Below, piece by piece: positions 12,701 through 22,945 of a DNA stretch of 64,000 bases. The stretch is taken from positions 2,232,001-2,296,000 of the forward strand of contig CP099420.1 of assembly GCA_024114885.1 (NCBI GenBank). The letters run 5' to 3'. The stretch comes from Septoria linicola. Lineage: Eukaryota > Ascomycota > Dothideomycetes > Mycosphaerellales > Mycosphaerellaceae. Each line of letters opens with the position of its first letter. The stretch's first letter is position 1. Position numbers and translations under genes: made by a program. The notes under the pieces are model-generated. The model searched no databases. It was not told where the DNA came from and worked only from the letters and a program-made list of their open reading frames with translations.

Positions 12701-13021
12701 GTCGTCGCGGCGTACGGTCCCATGCTCACCCAAGCATTAATGAGCCAGATTACCGGCAGGGGCCAGCGATCGGAGCTAGAGCAAATCTGTGAACCTCTGA
12801 AAGCTCTCCTGTCCACTCAACCACGTTCCAAGCAGTGGATTGAAACTGCGCTCGCCAATCGAGCTGCACTGCCAGCTATCAGCGAAGGCGTAGCTGACAG
12901 TGAGAGAAGCCGTTTCGTGGCTCAACTTGCTGCTGCTCGTGGTGACACGCGAAGGACGCGTGAGACAGTCAAGCACTTTTATGCTGCTTGTCGAGGAACT
13001 GTTTCGAGCTATAGCGCATGA
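9718..13021 (+). CDS. Karyopherin, importin-13/Kap122 (Pdr6)-like
   Basis: A 1000-aa importin-beta superfamily nuclear transport receptor. Exons: 9718-9771, 9829-10010, 10078-10135, 10211-10360, 10413-12078 and 12129-13021. The N-terminal exons encode VEQLVKRFYQ and the QDVRFF-like SQDQNVRFFAALTFQIKL, the importin-beta N-terminal (Ran-binding) repeat. VRKKLCGALATF and the rest are HEAT-like helical repeats. Intron 4 (10361-10412) must use a GC donor (AG|GCAAGC) to keep frame; it has a CTGAC branch site and TAG acceptor. Assignment to the Kap122/importin-13 branch rests on the N-terminal pattern and length; another importin subfamily is possible. Cargo is unknown. Confidence 0.85.
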
Positions 13022-13294
13022 TCAGCAAGAAAGGTGACGTGGTGACTGCTCAAGCGTAATCTTAGGCAATGAATGCCATGCTTTCGGTGAACACATTGCT
13101 AGTTGGATAGAGCTCGAATCGTCCAAATGCAAGACTGCCACCTGCTCAACGGGTATTTCCTCTCTCTATATACTTTGCAATTCGACTGCACTTCCCAACC
13201 ACCTATAGCACGCCAACACGCCACAAACGCCTTCGAACTCCAAGCCTGCTCGTCCCACATCACAACCATGCTCTATGCTTCCATCAATCACCTC

Positions 13295-13989
13295 TCAAAA
13301 TATCCCCATCTTCCCACCCCAACCCTCCTGTCCACCCCTCTCTCCCAAGCCCCCTCCACCACCAAGTCCCACCACACCTTTCCCACTTCCCACCTTGACC
13401 TTCAAGTCAAACGGGAACGGATTACTCTCATTCGTCGTAATCGGCGGAATATGCCCTCTCTGCGCATTCACAATCTCCAGCACTTTCCACACCGCCCTCT
13501 CCAGCCCTCTCCCCATCATATCCCGATTTCTTAACGCTTCGGTTTCACTCCGCGCAGAAGTGAGTAGGACGTTAATGTGCCATGTCTCCCAGGGTGTTTC
13601 CTCGTCGGGTTTTTGGAGGAACCAGGTTCGGCGGCGTTTGCGCTCGAGGAATTGGAGGGAGAGAGAGATGTAGTGGGGAGAGGATTGGCGGCCGGAGGGT
13701 GGGAGGGAGTCGAGTTGGCGGAGGAGAGAGGTTGTGCGGGATTCGATGAGGGTGTCGATATCGTCTTCGGTGACGAAGGGGAGGGTTAAGTCGAGGATTT
13801 CGTGGGTGGCTGGGTAGAGGGGCGTGAAGTAGCGGTGGAAGAAGATGGTGTGGAGGATGCCTTCACTACGTAAGTGACTGTGTCGATATGCTAGTAGGGC
13901 ATACATTGTGTACCTTTGACGACATCTTTCACATGCGAGCGATCGGCTGTCAGGTCGAGCGTGTACTCGGGTGTTCTCCTCTGGTCCAT
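13295..13989 (-). CDS. ATG101: Autophagy-related protein 101
   Basis: A HORMA-fold partner of Atg13 in the Atg1 kinase initiation complex. Exons 13914-13989 and 13295-13860 give 213 aa. It starts MDQRRTPEY, reads VKDVVKGILHTIFFHR across the splice, then shows DLTLPFV, the ERKRRRTWF segment and EETPWETW, all characteristic of Atg101. The 53-bp intron ends in GAAG; the nearer TAG acceptor would shift frame. The C-terminal 35 residues are Gly-rich and unlike the family, so the last segment is less certain. It diverges from RMP1 across 390 bp. Confidence 0.9.
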
Positions 13990-14379
13990 GGCTGCAAGTT
14001 CGAGGTAAGGTGCTGCTTCGGCAGCACAGAGTATGCTCAGGACATTGTAGGGATTTGACAGAAACGGTCTGTCGGCAGAGAGGAGAGCTGTGGTATGCAG
14101 ATCACGAGGTCATTGTCGTGAACGATGGATGAGATAAGGATGTGGGTGGGACACTTGCCCCACATCCAAAAGTCCTCGAGCTGACCACGAGATTACTCTC
14201 GCTATTATTGGAAGAATACCATCTACATCAACAATGTTGCTAATAGCTTCGGCGAATATTGGACCGATGCAAAGAGGCTCGAATATCATGCCGTGAAGGT
14301 CCTGCCCCCCAAAACCTGTCTCCCTGGCATGCCATAACCCCCGGCGCAAAGCGCTCTCGACCAACACCAAACCCAAGCC
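13990..14379. promoter_or_regulatory. Bidirectional promoter ATG101/RMP1
   Basis: Spacer between two divergent starts. A short minus-strand ORF at 14110-14376 has no recognisable feature and is not called. Confidence 0.45.
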
Positions 14380-15108
14380 ATGGCCACTCCCTCAGAGACC
14401 GCATTCAACATATCCCCTGACCAACTATCATCTCTATCCTACCTCTCGACCCTCCTCCACCTCTTCCTCAACCGCAACAAGAACCAACACCGCCGCTCAA
14501 TCTGGTTCCGCCACTTCAGCGTCTTCCGCCGTAACCTCGCATTCCTCCTCCAAGATCTCGAGTCTCTCAACACAATCCCGACTTCCCACGCCGCACGAGC
14601 TAAGAAGAAACTCTCCGATCCTATCCTGATCTCACGGATTCGCGTGAGATTAGATCACTGGCGAGATATTCTCGTGCCGAAATGGCATCATGCTTTCTCG
14701 CAGCTTATTGCAGATCAGAGATTCAGTGTGCTGGGTTTATTCTTGATGGGTGTATTGGCGGAGGTATGTCAGATTGTGGGCTTGATAGTGGAGTTGGAGG
14801 AGATGGGTCATGAGGAGGTGAGGAGAGCTATTGAGGCTTTTGGGAGCGAAGAGTCGGGGCTGATAGGATTGGGGAAGGCTGAGGAGGCGGATGACGGCAT
14901 GAGAGAGGATGCTGGGGAAATTATCGCGCGGGAAGATCGGCGTGAGGAGGTATCTCAGGAGACGATCGAGGTTCTGCCGCCCGCAACAGGAGGAGAAGGC
15001 GTAACGAAGAGTCGGAAGAGAGCCCCAGATGCAGCTACTGAGGAGAGGAGGAAAAAGAAGAAGCGCAAAAAGGTTGGTGGAGATGCTATCGATGATATAT
15101 TCGGCTGA
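14380..15108 (+). CDS. RMP1: RNase MRP protein subunit Rmp1
   Basis: A 242-aa protein. The diagnostic N-terminal block LFLNRNKNQHRRSIWFRHF followed by FRRNL matches the Rmp1 RNA-binding domain specific to RNase MRP, the nucleolar rRNA-processing ribonucleoprotein. An acidic middle and a Lys-rich nuclear/nucleolar tail (RRKKKKRKK) end in GDAIDDIFG. Single exon; the ATG is the first in frame. Confidence 0.85.
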   Translation: MATPSETAFNISPDQLSSLSYLSTLLHLFLNRNKNQHRRSIWFRHFSVFRRNLAFLLQDLESLNTIPTSHAARAKKKLSDPILISRIRVRLDHWRDILVPKWHHAFSQLIADQRFSVLGLFLMGVLAEVCQIVGLIVELEEMGHEEVRRAIEAFGSEESGLIGLGKAEEADDGMREDAGEIIAREDRREEVSQETIEVLPPATGGEGVTKSRKRAPDAATEERRKKKKRKKVGGDAIDDIFG

Positions 15109-15750
15109 GATCCTGGCACGATTCCTCAAACTTTCACAGCACATCTTGCGATCTGGTTAGACGGATACCAGATTATGGTACCATCGACATGCATGCAGGC
15201 TGTGTAAGTCCGAGTGTACAACAGCTACTCCCAGGCGCAACACAGAACTGTTGTAGTTGTCAGACTGAGCCTACAGAAAAACCCGATACACACCTTAGGT
15301 GCTCTCGAGATGATCAAGTACTCTCAAGATGATTGATACTCTTACTATCAGCAGGCCACGAGTGTGTCACGACAGATTTGCAGGCCATAGCGAGCACAAC
15401 TCAGCTACGATATTGCTAGGCACTTATGACTCCCGCCAGCATCTTGAGCCAGCTTGTCATTGCGGGAACAATTGGTCATTGACCACCGAGTAGAAGAGGC
15501 ACAAGAAGGAAGTGATATAGCTGGCAAGGTGAAAAGGTCTACAGACTTGGAAGATCTACATGAAGTTCAGCAAGGAGACTCGCTCCAAACTGAAGTCAAT
15601 CAGAAGCTCTCAGGTACAATGTCATATCCTCGTGCAGAGGACTTACTACACATGTAGCTCCGCTTTCTGATCAGCACCCCGACATGGCGCCTTCGCTGCA
15701 GCGGCACGGCTACCATTATTCCGGCACAGAGTCAATGGATATGATTTCAG
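15109..15750. other. Convergent intergenic region
   Basis: Between the 3' ends of RMP1 and the zinc-knuckle gene. A 67-codon open frame at 15454-15657 begins with a non-ATG codon and has no recognised feature; I see no supported gene. Confidence 0.5.
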
Positions 15751-17093
15751 TCACTCTCTCTTGATAGATACGTCACTCTTGTATTCGTCCAGGTCCATTG
15801 CATCGCCGGTGACCATCACACGAGTGAAGCCATTCTTCGACTCCTTCTGTTTGAGTATGCTGCTTGTACGCTTGTCACGCAGAATCAGGGGTCTCAGAGT
15901 GTCGTTGATCTTCTGGAGCGCCTTGCCGACATCCTTGTCGTCGAAGCCGTTATTCTTGGCTCTGTTTGGGTCCACGGCTCCCTGAATCACTTGCTGAATG
16001 TGTGCAGTGATGTCGGTCCAGATGCCCATGTTCTCAGCGCCATATTGCAACACGTTTTGCTGGGCACCACGAACGCCCTGTCTGAATTTCTCCGCGTGTT
16101 CGATGGCGCCAGGGGTCATGTTCAAGACAGTCTGAATTGTCACGGGCTGAGGAATGTCGCGTGCCGAAGGGTCAACGACCTGTTTCTTGCGCGGCGCGGC
16201 CGGTGGTGCAAACGACCTTCGGGGAGGACCAATCGGTGGAGGACCGCCCCGTAAAGAACCGTTCAGCCGGCCATAGGCGGTGCTGTTTGGTGGTGGAGGA
16301 CCAAGTGATGAAGCATTGAAGCCCAACAGACGGTCTGCAGGATGTGGTACAGTGGGTGCGTAGCCTGACGGGCGGGTGGCCTCAACCTTGGCCCTGAGCG
16401 TCATCAAGTGCTCAGAGTGCTGGGATCCCACGGAGCTGCTCGACGAAGTGCTGTCTCTGGGAGATTGCGACAACAAGCTTGGACGAGAGCCCAGTGGGAG
16501 TGAGTTCATGCCGGACTGAAGCGGGCCACAGCCGTCAAGCGGGACACAGCCTTGACTGAACGACCGTGACTCCTCTGCCGGAGTGGCAGCGATCATCGCC
16601 AGCCTCTCGCTGCTGACACCGTCCATTGGCGGACCAGTCTTCGCCGGCTGGCGGTCGATCACCATCGCGCTCTGAGCCGATTGCAGCTCGCGAGTGGCCT
16701 TCTTTGGTTCGAGGGAGTTTTCGGGAGGCGCAATGTTGGACACAGTACTCGGCAGGGCGCTGAATGGCCCTGGCAGGTAGTGTCCAACGTCGAGTTTGTC
16801 GCAGCGGTGTTGAGCGTGACGAGTCTGACAGTTCTTGCAGTATTCGGAACAGTCAAACCAGGTGTGTTCAGTGCTGTCGCAGTACAGGCAGCGCTTTGGC
16901 GGCGGCTCGGTGGCGCACGTGGTATCGCCGCCACTTAGGCAAGCCCGCTTTGTTGCAGGCTCGGTGACAGATCGGTCAATCGGTGAGCATGGACGCTTCA
17001 GAGCGGCTGCGACGTGTTAGTAGATACGTGGAAGATAAATTAAAGATGTGACTGACCGTCCCCGACGCTTGAAGCGGCTTCCATGTTCTCCAT
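15751..17093 (-). CDS. CCHC zinc-knuckle protein, hypothetical
   Basis: A 430-aa protein. Exons 17057-17093 (12 codons plus 1 nt) and 15751-17006 join in phase across a 50-bp GTCAGT..GCAG intron. A zinc knuckle C-X2-C-X4-H-X4-C lies at residues 52-65 (CLYCDSTEHTWFDC), followed by a second Cys/His cluster at 69-81 (CKNCQTRHAQHRC). The middle is Pro/Ser-rich and disordered; a predicted helical C-terminal region (about 290-410) is the only other ordered part. A nucleic-acid or protein-binding role is inferred from the knuckle; I do not recognise a named family. Confidence 0.8.
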
Positions 17094-18087
17094 GTTGATG
17101 TTATGTACCTCCGCGAATTTGGTGTTGAAGTGAGAAAGTGCAAAGGCAGTGAGTAAACAGACAGCGACGCGCAGACCACCCCTGCAACGCTAGACCTGCA
17201 GCGACTACAGGCCAGCAGTCGCACTCTGCAGCTGCTCAGCCTGTTCTGTCTGCGATTCGACAAGGAGGTGCGGTGTCTATCTCTGCAGTGCCTAAAACTC
17301 TGAAGTGACAAGTGAGGTGTTATTACGAATACTTCCTAGGTTTTCTATCTCACAAGGTGATTATGCTGATACCTCACTGCATGCTCCGTCATTTTGCCAC
17401 ACGAACGCTTTGACGTGCATAGATATACAGAACAACTCCACGTCCTAGGATACGATGATGCGAGCTTAGAACGGCGCGACGAGGCACACTTGCGTGCAGG
17501 AAGCTCACCGTGTGACCCTCGATCGATATCGTGCGTAGTGGCGATATATGAACTTGACGAGAATTACGGCTCGAGTCTGCCTGTCGCCCAGTGTCATCAG
17601 CAGTGGTCTACAACAATTACAAGGTTCTTGCTCCGGACTCGAGATTCCACGCTCTTATTACTTGCGTCCCTCTCTGAACTCGGGCACCATGGTAACTGAT
17701 GCAGAGGAATCCTCTTGCTTTCGGCGACCTACTATGGTGTCCAGATGGCCTTCTCTTCTGCCACCCAAACGGTCTCGTTCGCATCTATGCTGCTAATGCT
17801 AGTGAGCTATCAGACAGTGATCGCCCGCGTATGGAGAATTGTTGATGCGCAACTCTACTCATCTCAAAGAATGCACATGTCGATGCAGGAGTCTACTCAC
17901 ACGCTGCCGTGAAGTCGGGAAGGCGCCCTCCACATGCTGCTCGTTTCTGCCTCAGGCTGCAGAGCTTCACGACATCGACAAGCTGGACTGACAACTGACC
18001 TCAATGCTGGTCGCATGACATGTTCAAATTGTTTGTCAAACCTGCTAGAATGATAGTACGATAACCCGCTGAAACCTTGCGATTGAT
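17094..18087. promoter_or_regulatory. Bidirectional intergenic region
   Basis: About 1 kb between the divergent zinc-knuckle and auxilin genes. Overlapping short ORFs at 17394-17912 show no domain and no convincing splice structure. I see no supported gene. Confidence 0.45.
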
Positions 18088-20823
18088 ATGGACGACCTAC
18101 TAGGCGAAGATTGGCAAAAGCCAGCGAAGCCAACGACGAATACCAACAACCCTCCTTCGATTCCAAGCACATTCGCATCAAGCTACAGCAGCTTACGAGC
18201 GAGTCCTTCTCTGCAACAATCTCGGAGCGCGTCTCCAAACATCAGTAGACCAGCAAGTACGGTTAATGGCAACAGCACCTCTAAACCAGCTGGAGTCGAT
18301 GCCTTTGGCAGCCTGTTGGGCTCGAAGAAGCCAGCGAGCAGCAATGTCTCTATACAGGAAAGGCAGAGGCAATTGATCGAAGAGAAGCGACGTCAACAGG
18401 AGCAGGCTGCGCAACAATGGGATAGCTTGGGCAGTGGGCGAGGCACGCCGGAAATACGTGGACCATCGCCAGCACTGTCGCAGCAGCTACAGGAGGCAGA
18501 GGACGACATTATGGCGGCCTTCAACAAGGACGCTCCAGTCGACAAGTCCAGCCACTTTCCACCTCCCAGCTCGAATCCTGTCAGTGGACGCAGCACTCCC
18601 GCGTTCCAAGCGACGCAGATGCAGCCTCCAGCCGGTAACGGAGACTTCAACGAGGACGACGACCCGTTTGAGCTGGGATCTGTGCCTCAAAGAGCCGACG
18701 GATCGACTCCGCCGCCTGTCCCTCAGTTCAATGGCGACGATGATGATATTCTAGGCGATCTGGGAAAGCCAGTCACAGCAAGACCTGCGCCGTCTCCGAA
18801 GAAGGAGAGAGGACCAGAACGACAGGCAGTGTCAGAGGCATGGGGCAGCGAACAACCGGAAGATCGTGCACTTGCAGAGCTTGTGGACATGGGGTTTCCT
18901 GCCGATAACGCCAGATTGGCTCTCTCAGAAAACGGTGGTGATGTGCAAGGTGCAGTAGGCTGGCTACTGCAGCAAGCACATGAACAGTCAAAACAGAAGG
19001 CCAGAACTGAGGCTGGTGATCGTCGCGCATCTCCTCCCTCCGCCAGTCGAAGTCCACAGCGAAGACCTCGCGAGCAAGACAGTGTGCCGGCATGGATGCG
19101 AGAGGGATTACGGCCAAGCTCCGCCAATGCGCATCGTCAAGATAGCCGATCGCCAGCAAATGGGGACAAAGACGCAGCAGCCGTTGCACAAGAATACGGC
19201 ACTAAGTTCTTGAAAGGTGCAACATCACTTTGGAAAGCTAGTCAGAAGCAAATGGCCAAAACCGTTGCCGAGTTCCAACAGGACCGTGATCATAGCCAGC
19301 CCAAGTGGATGCAAGACACTACCGCGGACTCAAGTAGATCAAGTAGCCAGCGCAGGCAAGACTCTGGACGAGCGAAGCAGAGGGAGGTGGATGCCACGGA
19401 CGAGGCTGCAATGCTCGATGCACCTCGTGAGCGTCCTCAGAAGCCGGCAAGATCTCCCGCGCCAGAGCGTTTTGCGCCCGCAGCTTCGAGCTATAGAGAT
19501 CCAGATGAGCCGACACCTCATCGATCTTCATCACAGCCTCAATCCGTGCGACAGCCTGCTCAAGCACCGGCTCAGCGAGCACCATCGAAACTGACGAGGC
19601 AAGACGTGGAAGATCAGGCTGCGCAGGCGTATGTTAGCTCTGCGCGTAGGAGAAAAGCTCCCCCTAAGCCTGAGCCACAATCGGAGCCAGAGGTCGATCT
19701 ATTCAGCCCAGCTCCAGCACAGCCTGTTCGATCTAAGCCAGCAACGCCCGCAGTCGCTTCACGACCTACCCCATCGTCACTGCCTGCACGGCCTAAAGCA
19801 CCACCCCGAAACATACCTAGTGTAACAACTTCAGCTCTGGCCACATCCGCTCAGCATCGCAAGACAGGTGGTGAGGCATACAAGCGTGGTGACTATGCTT
19901 CAGCCCACGAGGCTTATGCTGCAGCTCTGCGTCCACTGCCTGCACAGCATCCAGTCACAATCATCGTGCTCAGCAACAGGTCCATGACTGCACTAAAGAC
20001 TGGCGATCCCAAGCTAGCCATCTCCGATGCTGATCAGGCGCTTGCGGTAATCGGTGCTAGCCAAGGTGTGGGCGAAACAATCGACCTAGGTGCTGGTGAA
20101 GGGACGAAAGACATGCGAGAGTTCTATGGCAAAGCCTTGATGCGGAAGGCAGAAGCCCTCGAACATCTCGAGAAATGGACTGAAGCTGCTGCTATCTGGC
20201 GCACTGCTGTCGAAGGAGGTATAGGAGGCGCTGTCAGTATCAGAGGCCGTGATCGTTGCGAAAAGACAGCCGCACCCCAATCGACAGCCACTGCGGCAGC
20301 ACTAAGGAAGCCTGCTGCGGCACCTGTTCGCGCCGCCCCTACAAAATCTCTCGGCAACAGCATCAAGCGTCCAACCTTACCAGGACCGAAAGAAACCGAA
20401 GCAGTCAACAAATTGCGAGCGCAAAACGCCGCTGCGGACAAAGCTGACGACGAACGCTTCGCGCTAACAGATCAAGTCGACGCACGACTCACCGCATGGA
20501 AAGGCGGCAAAGCAGACAACCTTCGCGCTCTTCTACAAAGTCTCGACGGTGTACTATGGGAAAGCGCTGGCTGGAAGAAAGTCGGCATGAGTGATCTGGT
20601 CCTGCCGAACAAGGTGAAGATCATTTATATGAAGGCCATCGCCAAAGTGCATCCTGATAAGGTTAGTCGAGGTTGGAGATGGAGTAGATCTTTTTAGTGC
20701 TGTGTACTAACTTGATGACAGATTTCGCCAGACGCGACGACTGAGCAGCGGATGATTAGTGCGGCTGTTTTCAGTACGCTGAACGAGGCTTGGGATAAGT
20801 TCAAGAAGGACAATAACCTATAG
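18088..20823 (+). CDS. SWA2: Auxilin-like J-domain protein (Swa2 family)
   Basis: An 891-aa clathrin-uncoating cochaperone for Hsp70. Exons 18088-20661 and 20722-20823 are joined across a 60-bp intron with a perfect TACTAAC branch site. A disordered N-terminus carries DDLLG and DDDPFEL-type acidic motifs. A UBA domain lies at about 256-298 (LAELVDMGFP..GWLLQQA). TPR-like repeats are at about 586-730, and a C-terminal auxilin-type J domain includes HPDK at 855-858, split exactly after the Lys by the intron. The order UBA-TPR-J is that of yeast Swa2. It converges on the seryl-tRNA synthetase gene. Confidence 0.92.
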
Positions 20824-21047
20824 ATTGATAGATCAAGACTTGTGAGTAGTACGAAGCAAGTGATCACAGACTCGAGTTTTGGTGTTTCGTGGCGTATGTC
20901 ATTGAGCTCTACCTACCCTGCCGTTCATGCCACAGCCTTGACATCGTGCCGCTTCTGTGCATACAGTTGTGTCGCTCCGAAATGGCGGCGTTCCTCTTTC
21001 TTCACACCCATACCGTCATGCCTCGTATCTTTGACGCTTCGCTGCCC

Positions 21048-22523
21048 CTATGAGCGCTTTTCTTCAGCAACAGCCTTTGGTCGTGAAACGACCTCACCCT
21101 CCCCGGGCACCTGCGGCTTGCCACCACCCTTCTTCTGCTCCGCAACACCCTTCGCCTTGAGCGAGGTAGAGTCCTTTGGCAGATCCTTGACATACGGCAA
21201 GAACTCTGGCTGGCCCGGAATGTACTTCCTCAGCACTTGAGGCACTTCGATACCATCTTCGCGCTGGTAGTTCTCAAGGACACAGCAGAGCGCACGTTCG
21301 GTAGCGCAGAGTGTGGAGTTCAAGGCGTGCACGTACGACTTTTGGAAGCTGGCGTCTGTCTGCTTCTTCTGGCCGAAGCGGACTTCGAGTTCACGGGTTT
21401 GGTAATCTGTGCAGTTGGAGCATGAGACGAGCTCTTTGTACTCGCCTTGGAAGGGGAACCATGCCTCGAGATCGTACTTCTTGGCTGCGGCGTTGTTGAG
21501 GGCTCCGGAGACGATGGCGACGACTTGGTATGGGATGTTGAGAGATTTGTAGAACTCTTCGGAGGTGTTGATCATCTCGTCAAAGTGCTTCCAGGAGTCT
21601 TCTGGGTTGCAGAAGATGAATTGCTCGATCTTCTCGAACTGGTGGACACGGAAGATGCCCCAAGCGTCCTTGCCGTGCGAGCCTGCCTCTTTTCGGAAAC
21701 ATGTCGAGTAGCCTGCGTATTTGATGGGAAGATCGGTTGGGTTTAGCCATTCGCCCTCGTGCAGGGCTGAGATGGGCTGTTCTGAAGTCGCGATGAGGTA
21801 CTTGTCTGTGGCTGGATCGTTCTCTTTCTCGGTGACCTTGTACAGCTCCTCGTCGAATTGCTCAAGCTGTGCAGTCTTGGCCATGGCCTCGCGGAGCATG
21901 AAGAAAGGCGGCTGATTTGGCTTGTAGCCTTTATTGAACAGGAACTCCAGACCATAGTTGATCAGTGCCAGGTTGAGGAAGAGACCGTAGCCTGTCAAGC
22001 AGTAACCACGATGACCAACAATTTTCACACCACGCTCCGGGTCGTAGCCATCTATCCTCGTCAAGACCTCGTGGTGAGACATGCAGTCTTTCTTCGTTAC
22101 ATCTGCGCCCTCAGGGGTCCATGTGCGTATCGTTGTGTTGTTGTCCTCGTTGTCGGAAATCGGTACTGTGTCATGCACATAGTTGCCGATGCTCTTGGCC
22201 TTCTTCAGCAATTCCTTCTGCTTTTCCTGTGCTTGTTTCTCGAGCTCAGCCTTCTCCTTTGCCAGCTCCTCCTTCTGCTTCACCAATGCCTTGAACTCCT
22301 CGGGATCGCCCTTTGCTTTCTTGTTTGCGCCCATAGCCTTCTGCACAGCATTGATCTTGGCGCCCATTTCTGTGCCCGCTGCATACTGCGTCTTTCGGTG
22401 GTCCTCGAACAAGGCAATCACCTCGTCCACGACTTCCTCTGGAGCATGTCTCCGGCGCTGCGATTCTTTGATCTTGTCGGGATTTCCACCGCGGTCCTTG
22501 ATGAAGTCGTTGATGTCCAGCAT
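21048..22523 (-). CDS. SES1: Cytosolic seryl-tRNA synthetase
   Basis: A 491-aa class II aminoacyl-tRNA synthetase charging tRNA-Ser (and tRNA-Sec in organisms that have it). The start is MLDINDFI at 22523; 44 upstream in-frame codons are leader. An N-terminal coiled-coil tRNA-binding arm (Lys/Glu-rich, about residues 30-120) precedes the catalytic core, with TSEQPISALH, motif 2 (CFRKEAGSHGKD..RVHQFEK) and motif 3 (TLCATERALCCVLENYQ). A Lys-rich C-terminal extension as in eukaryotic cytosolic enzymes follows. Single exon. Confidence 0.95.
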   Translation of the reverse strand: MLDINDFIKDRGGNPDKIKESQRRRHAPEEVVDEVIALFEDHRKTQYAAGTEMGAKINAVQKAMGANKKAKGDPEEFKALVKQKEELAKEKAELEKQAQEKQKELLKKAKSIGNYVHDTVPISDNEDNNTTIRTWTPEGADVTKKDCMSHHEVLTRIDGYDPERGVKIVGHRGYCLTGYGLFLNLALINYGLEFLFNKGYKPNQPPFFMLREAMAKTAQLEQFDEELYKVTEKENDPATDKYLIATSEQPISALHEGEWLNPTDLPIKYAGYSTCFRKEAGSHGKDAWGIFRVHQFEKIEQFIFCNPEDSWKHFDEMINTSEEFYKSLNIPYQVVAIVSGALNNAAAKKYDLEAWFPFQGEYKELVSCSNCTDYQTRELEVRFGQKKQTDASFQKSYVHALNSTLCATERALCCVLENYQREDGIEVPQVLRKYIPGQPEFLPYVKDLPKDSTSLKAKGVAEQKKGGGKPQVPGEGEVVSRPKAVAEEKRS

Positions 22524-22945
22524 TTTGACGTTGTCCTGGACAAGTTTTTGTGTATGCGTGTGAGGTCTTCCTCTGAGGATGCGCAAGAGGGAATCGAGTA
22601 TATGAGCAAGCAGAGTTGTGTGACTGTTCAGCGGGCTCTCAATGCAGCCCGCCAAAAATCGTTGGAGGGGCAGCAGCTGCGGACCTCACTGCGCGCGTTC
22701 GTGATTCGCTGCCTTCGCTCTTTGTTTCTCCCACACTGAAGACGCGCTCACGCGACCACGCGCCAGCATTCCTTCCTTTTCTTCCTCACTTGCACTTGCA
22801 CTTTCCCATCGTGTTCAGTTGCCACTCGGCCTTCTGAGCCTACATCGAGCTCATTTAGAGCTGTCCACTCATTATGATCACGCGATACAGGCGACCGCGA
22901 CAGCTTATCTATTCACAAGCATTACCAGCAAGTATCATATGAGAT
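22524..22945. promoter_or_regulatory. Bidirectional promoter SES1/ligase-like gene
   Basis: Spacer of 422 bp between divergent starts. It is pyrimidine-rich near 22765-22810 (TTCCTTTTCTTCC), as in many fungal promoters of highly expressed genes. No factor site is assigned. Confidence 0.4.

Noticed and set aside
17394..17912. Overlapping short plus-strand frames before the auxilin gene
   Set aside because: No domain, no good start context, and no consistent splice structure linking them.
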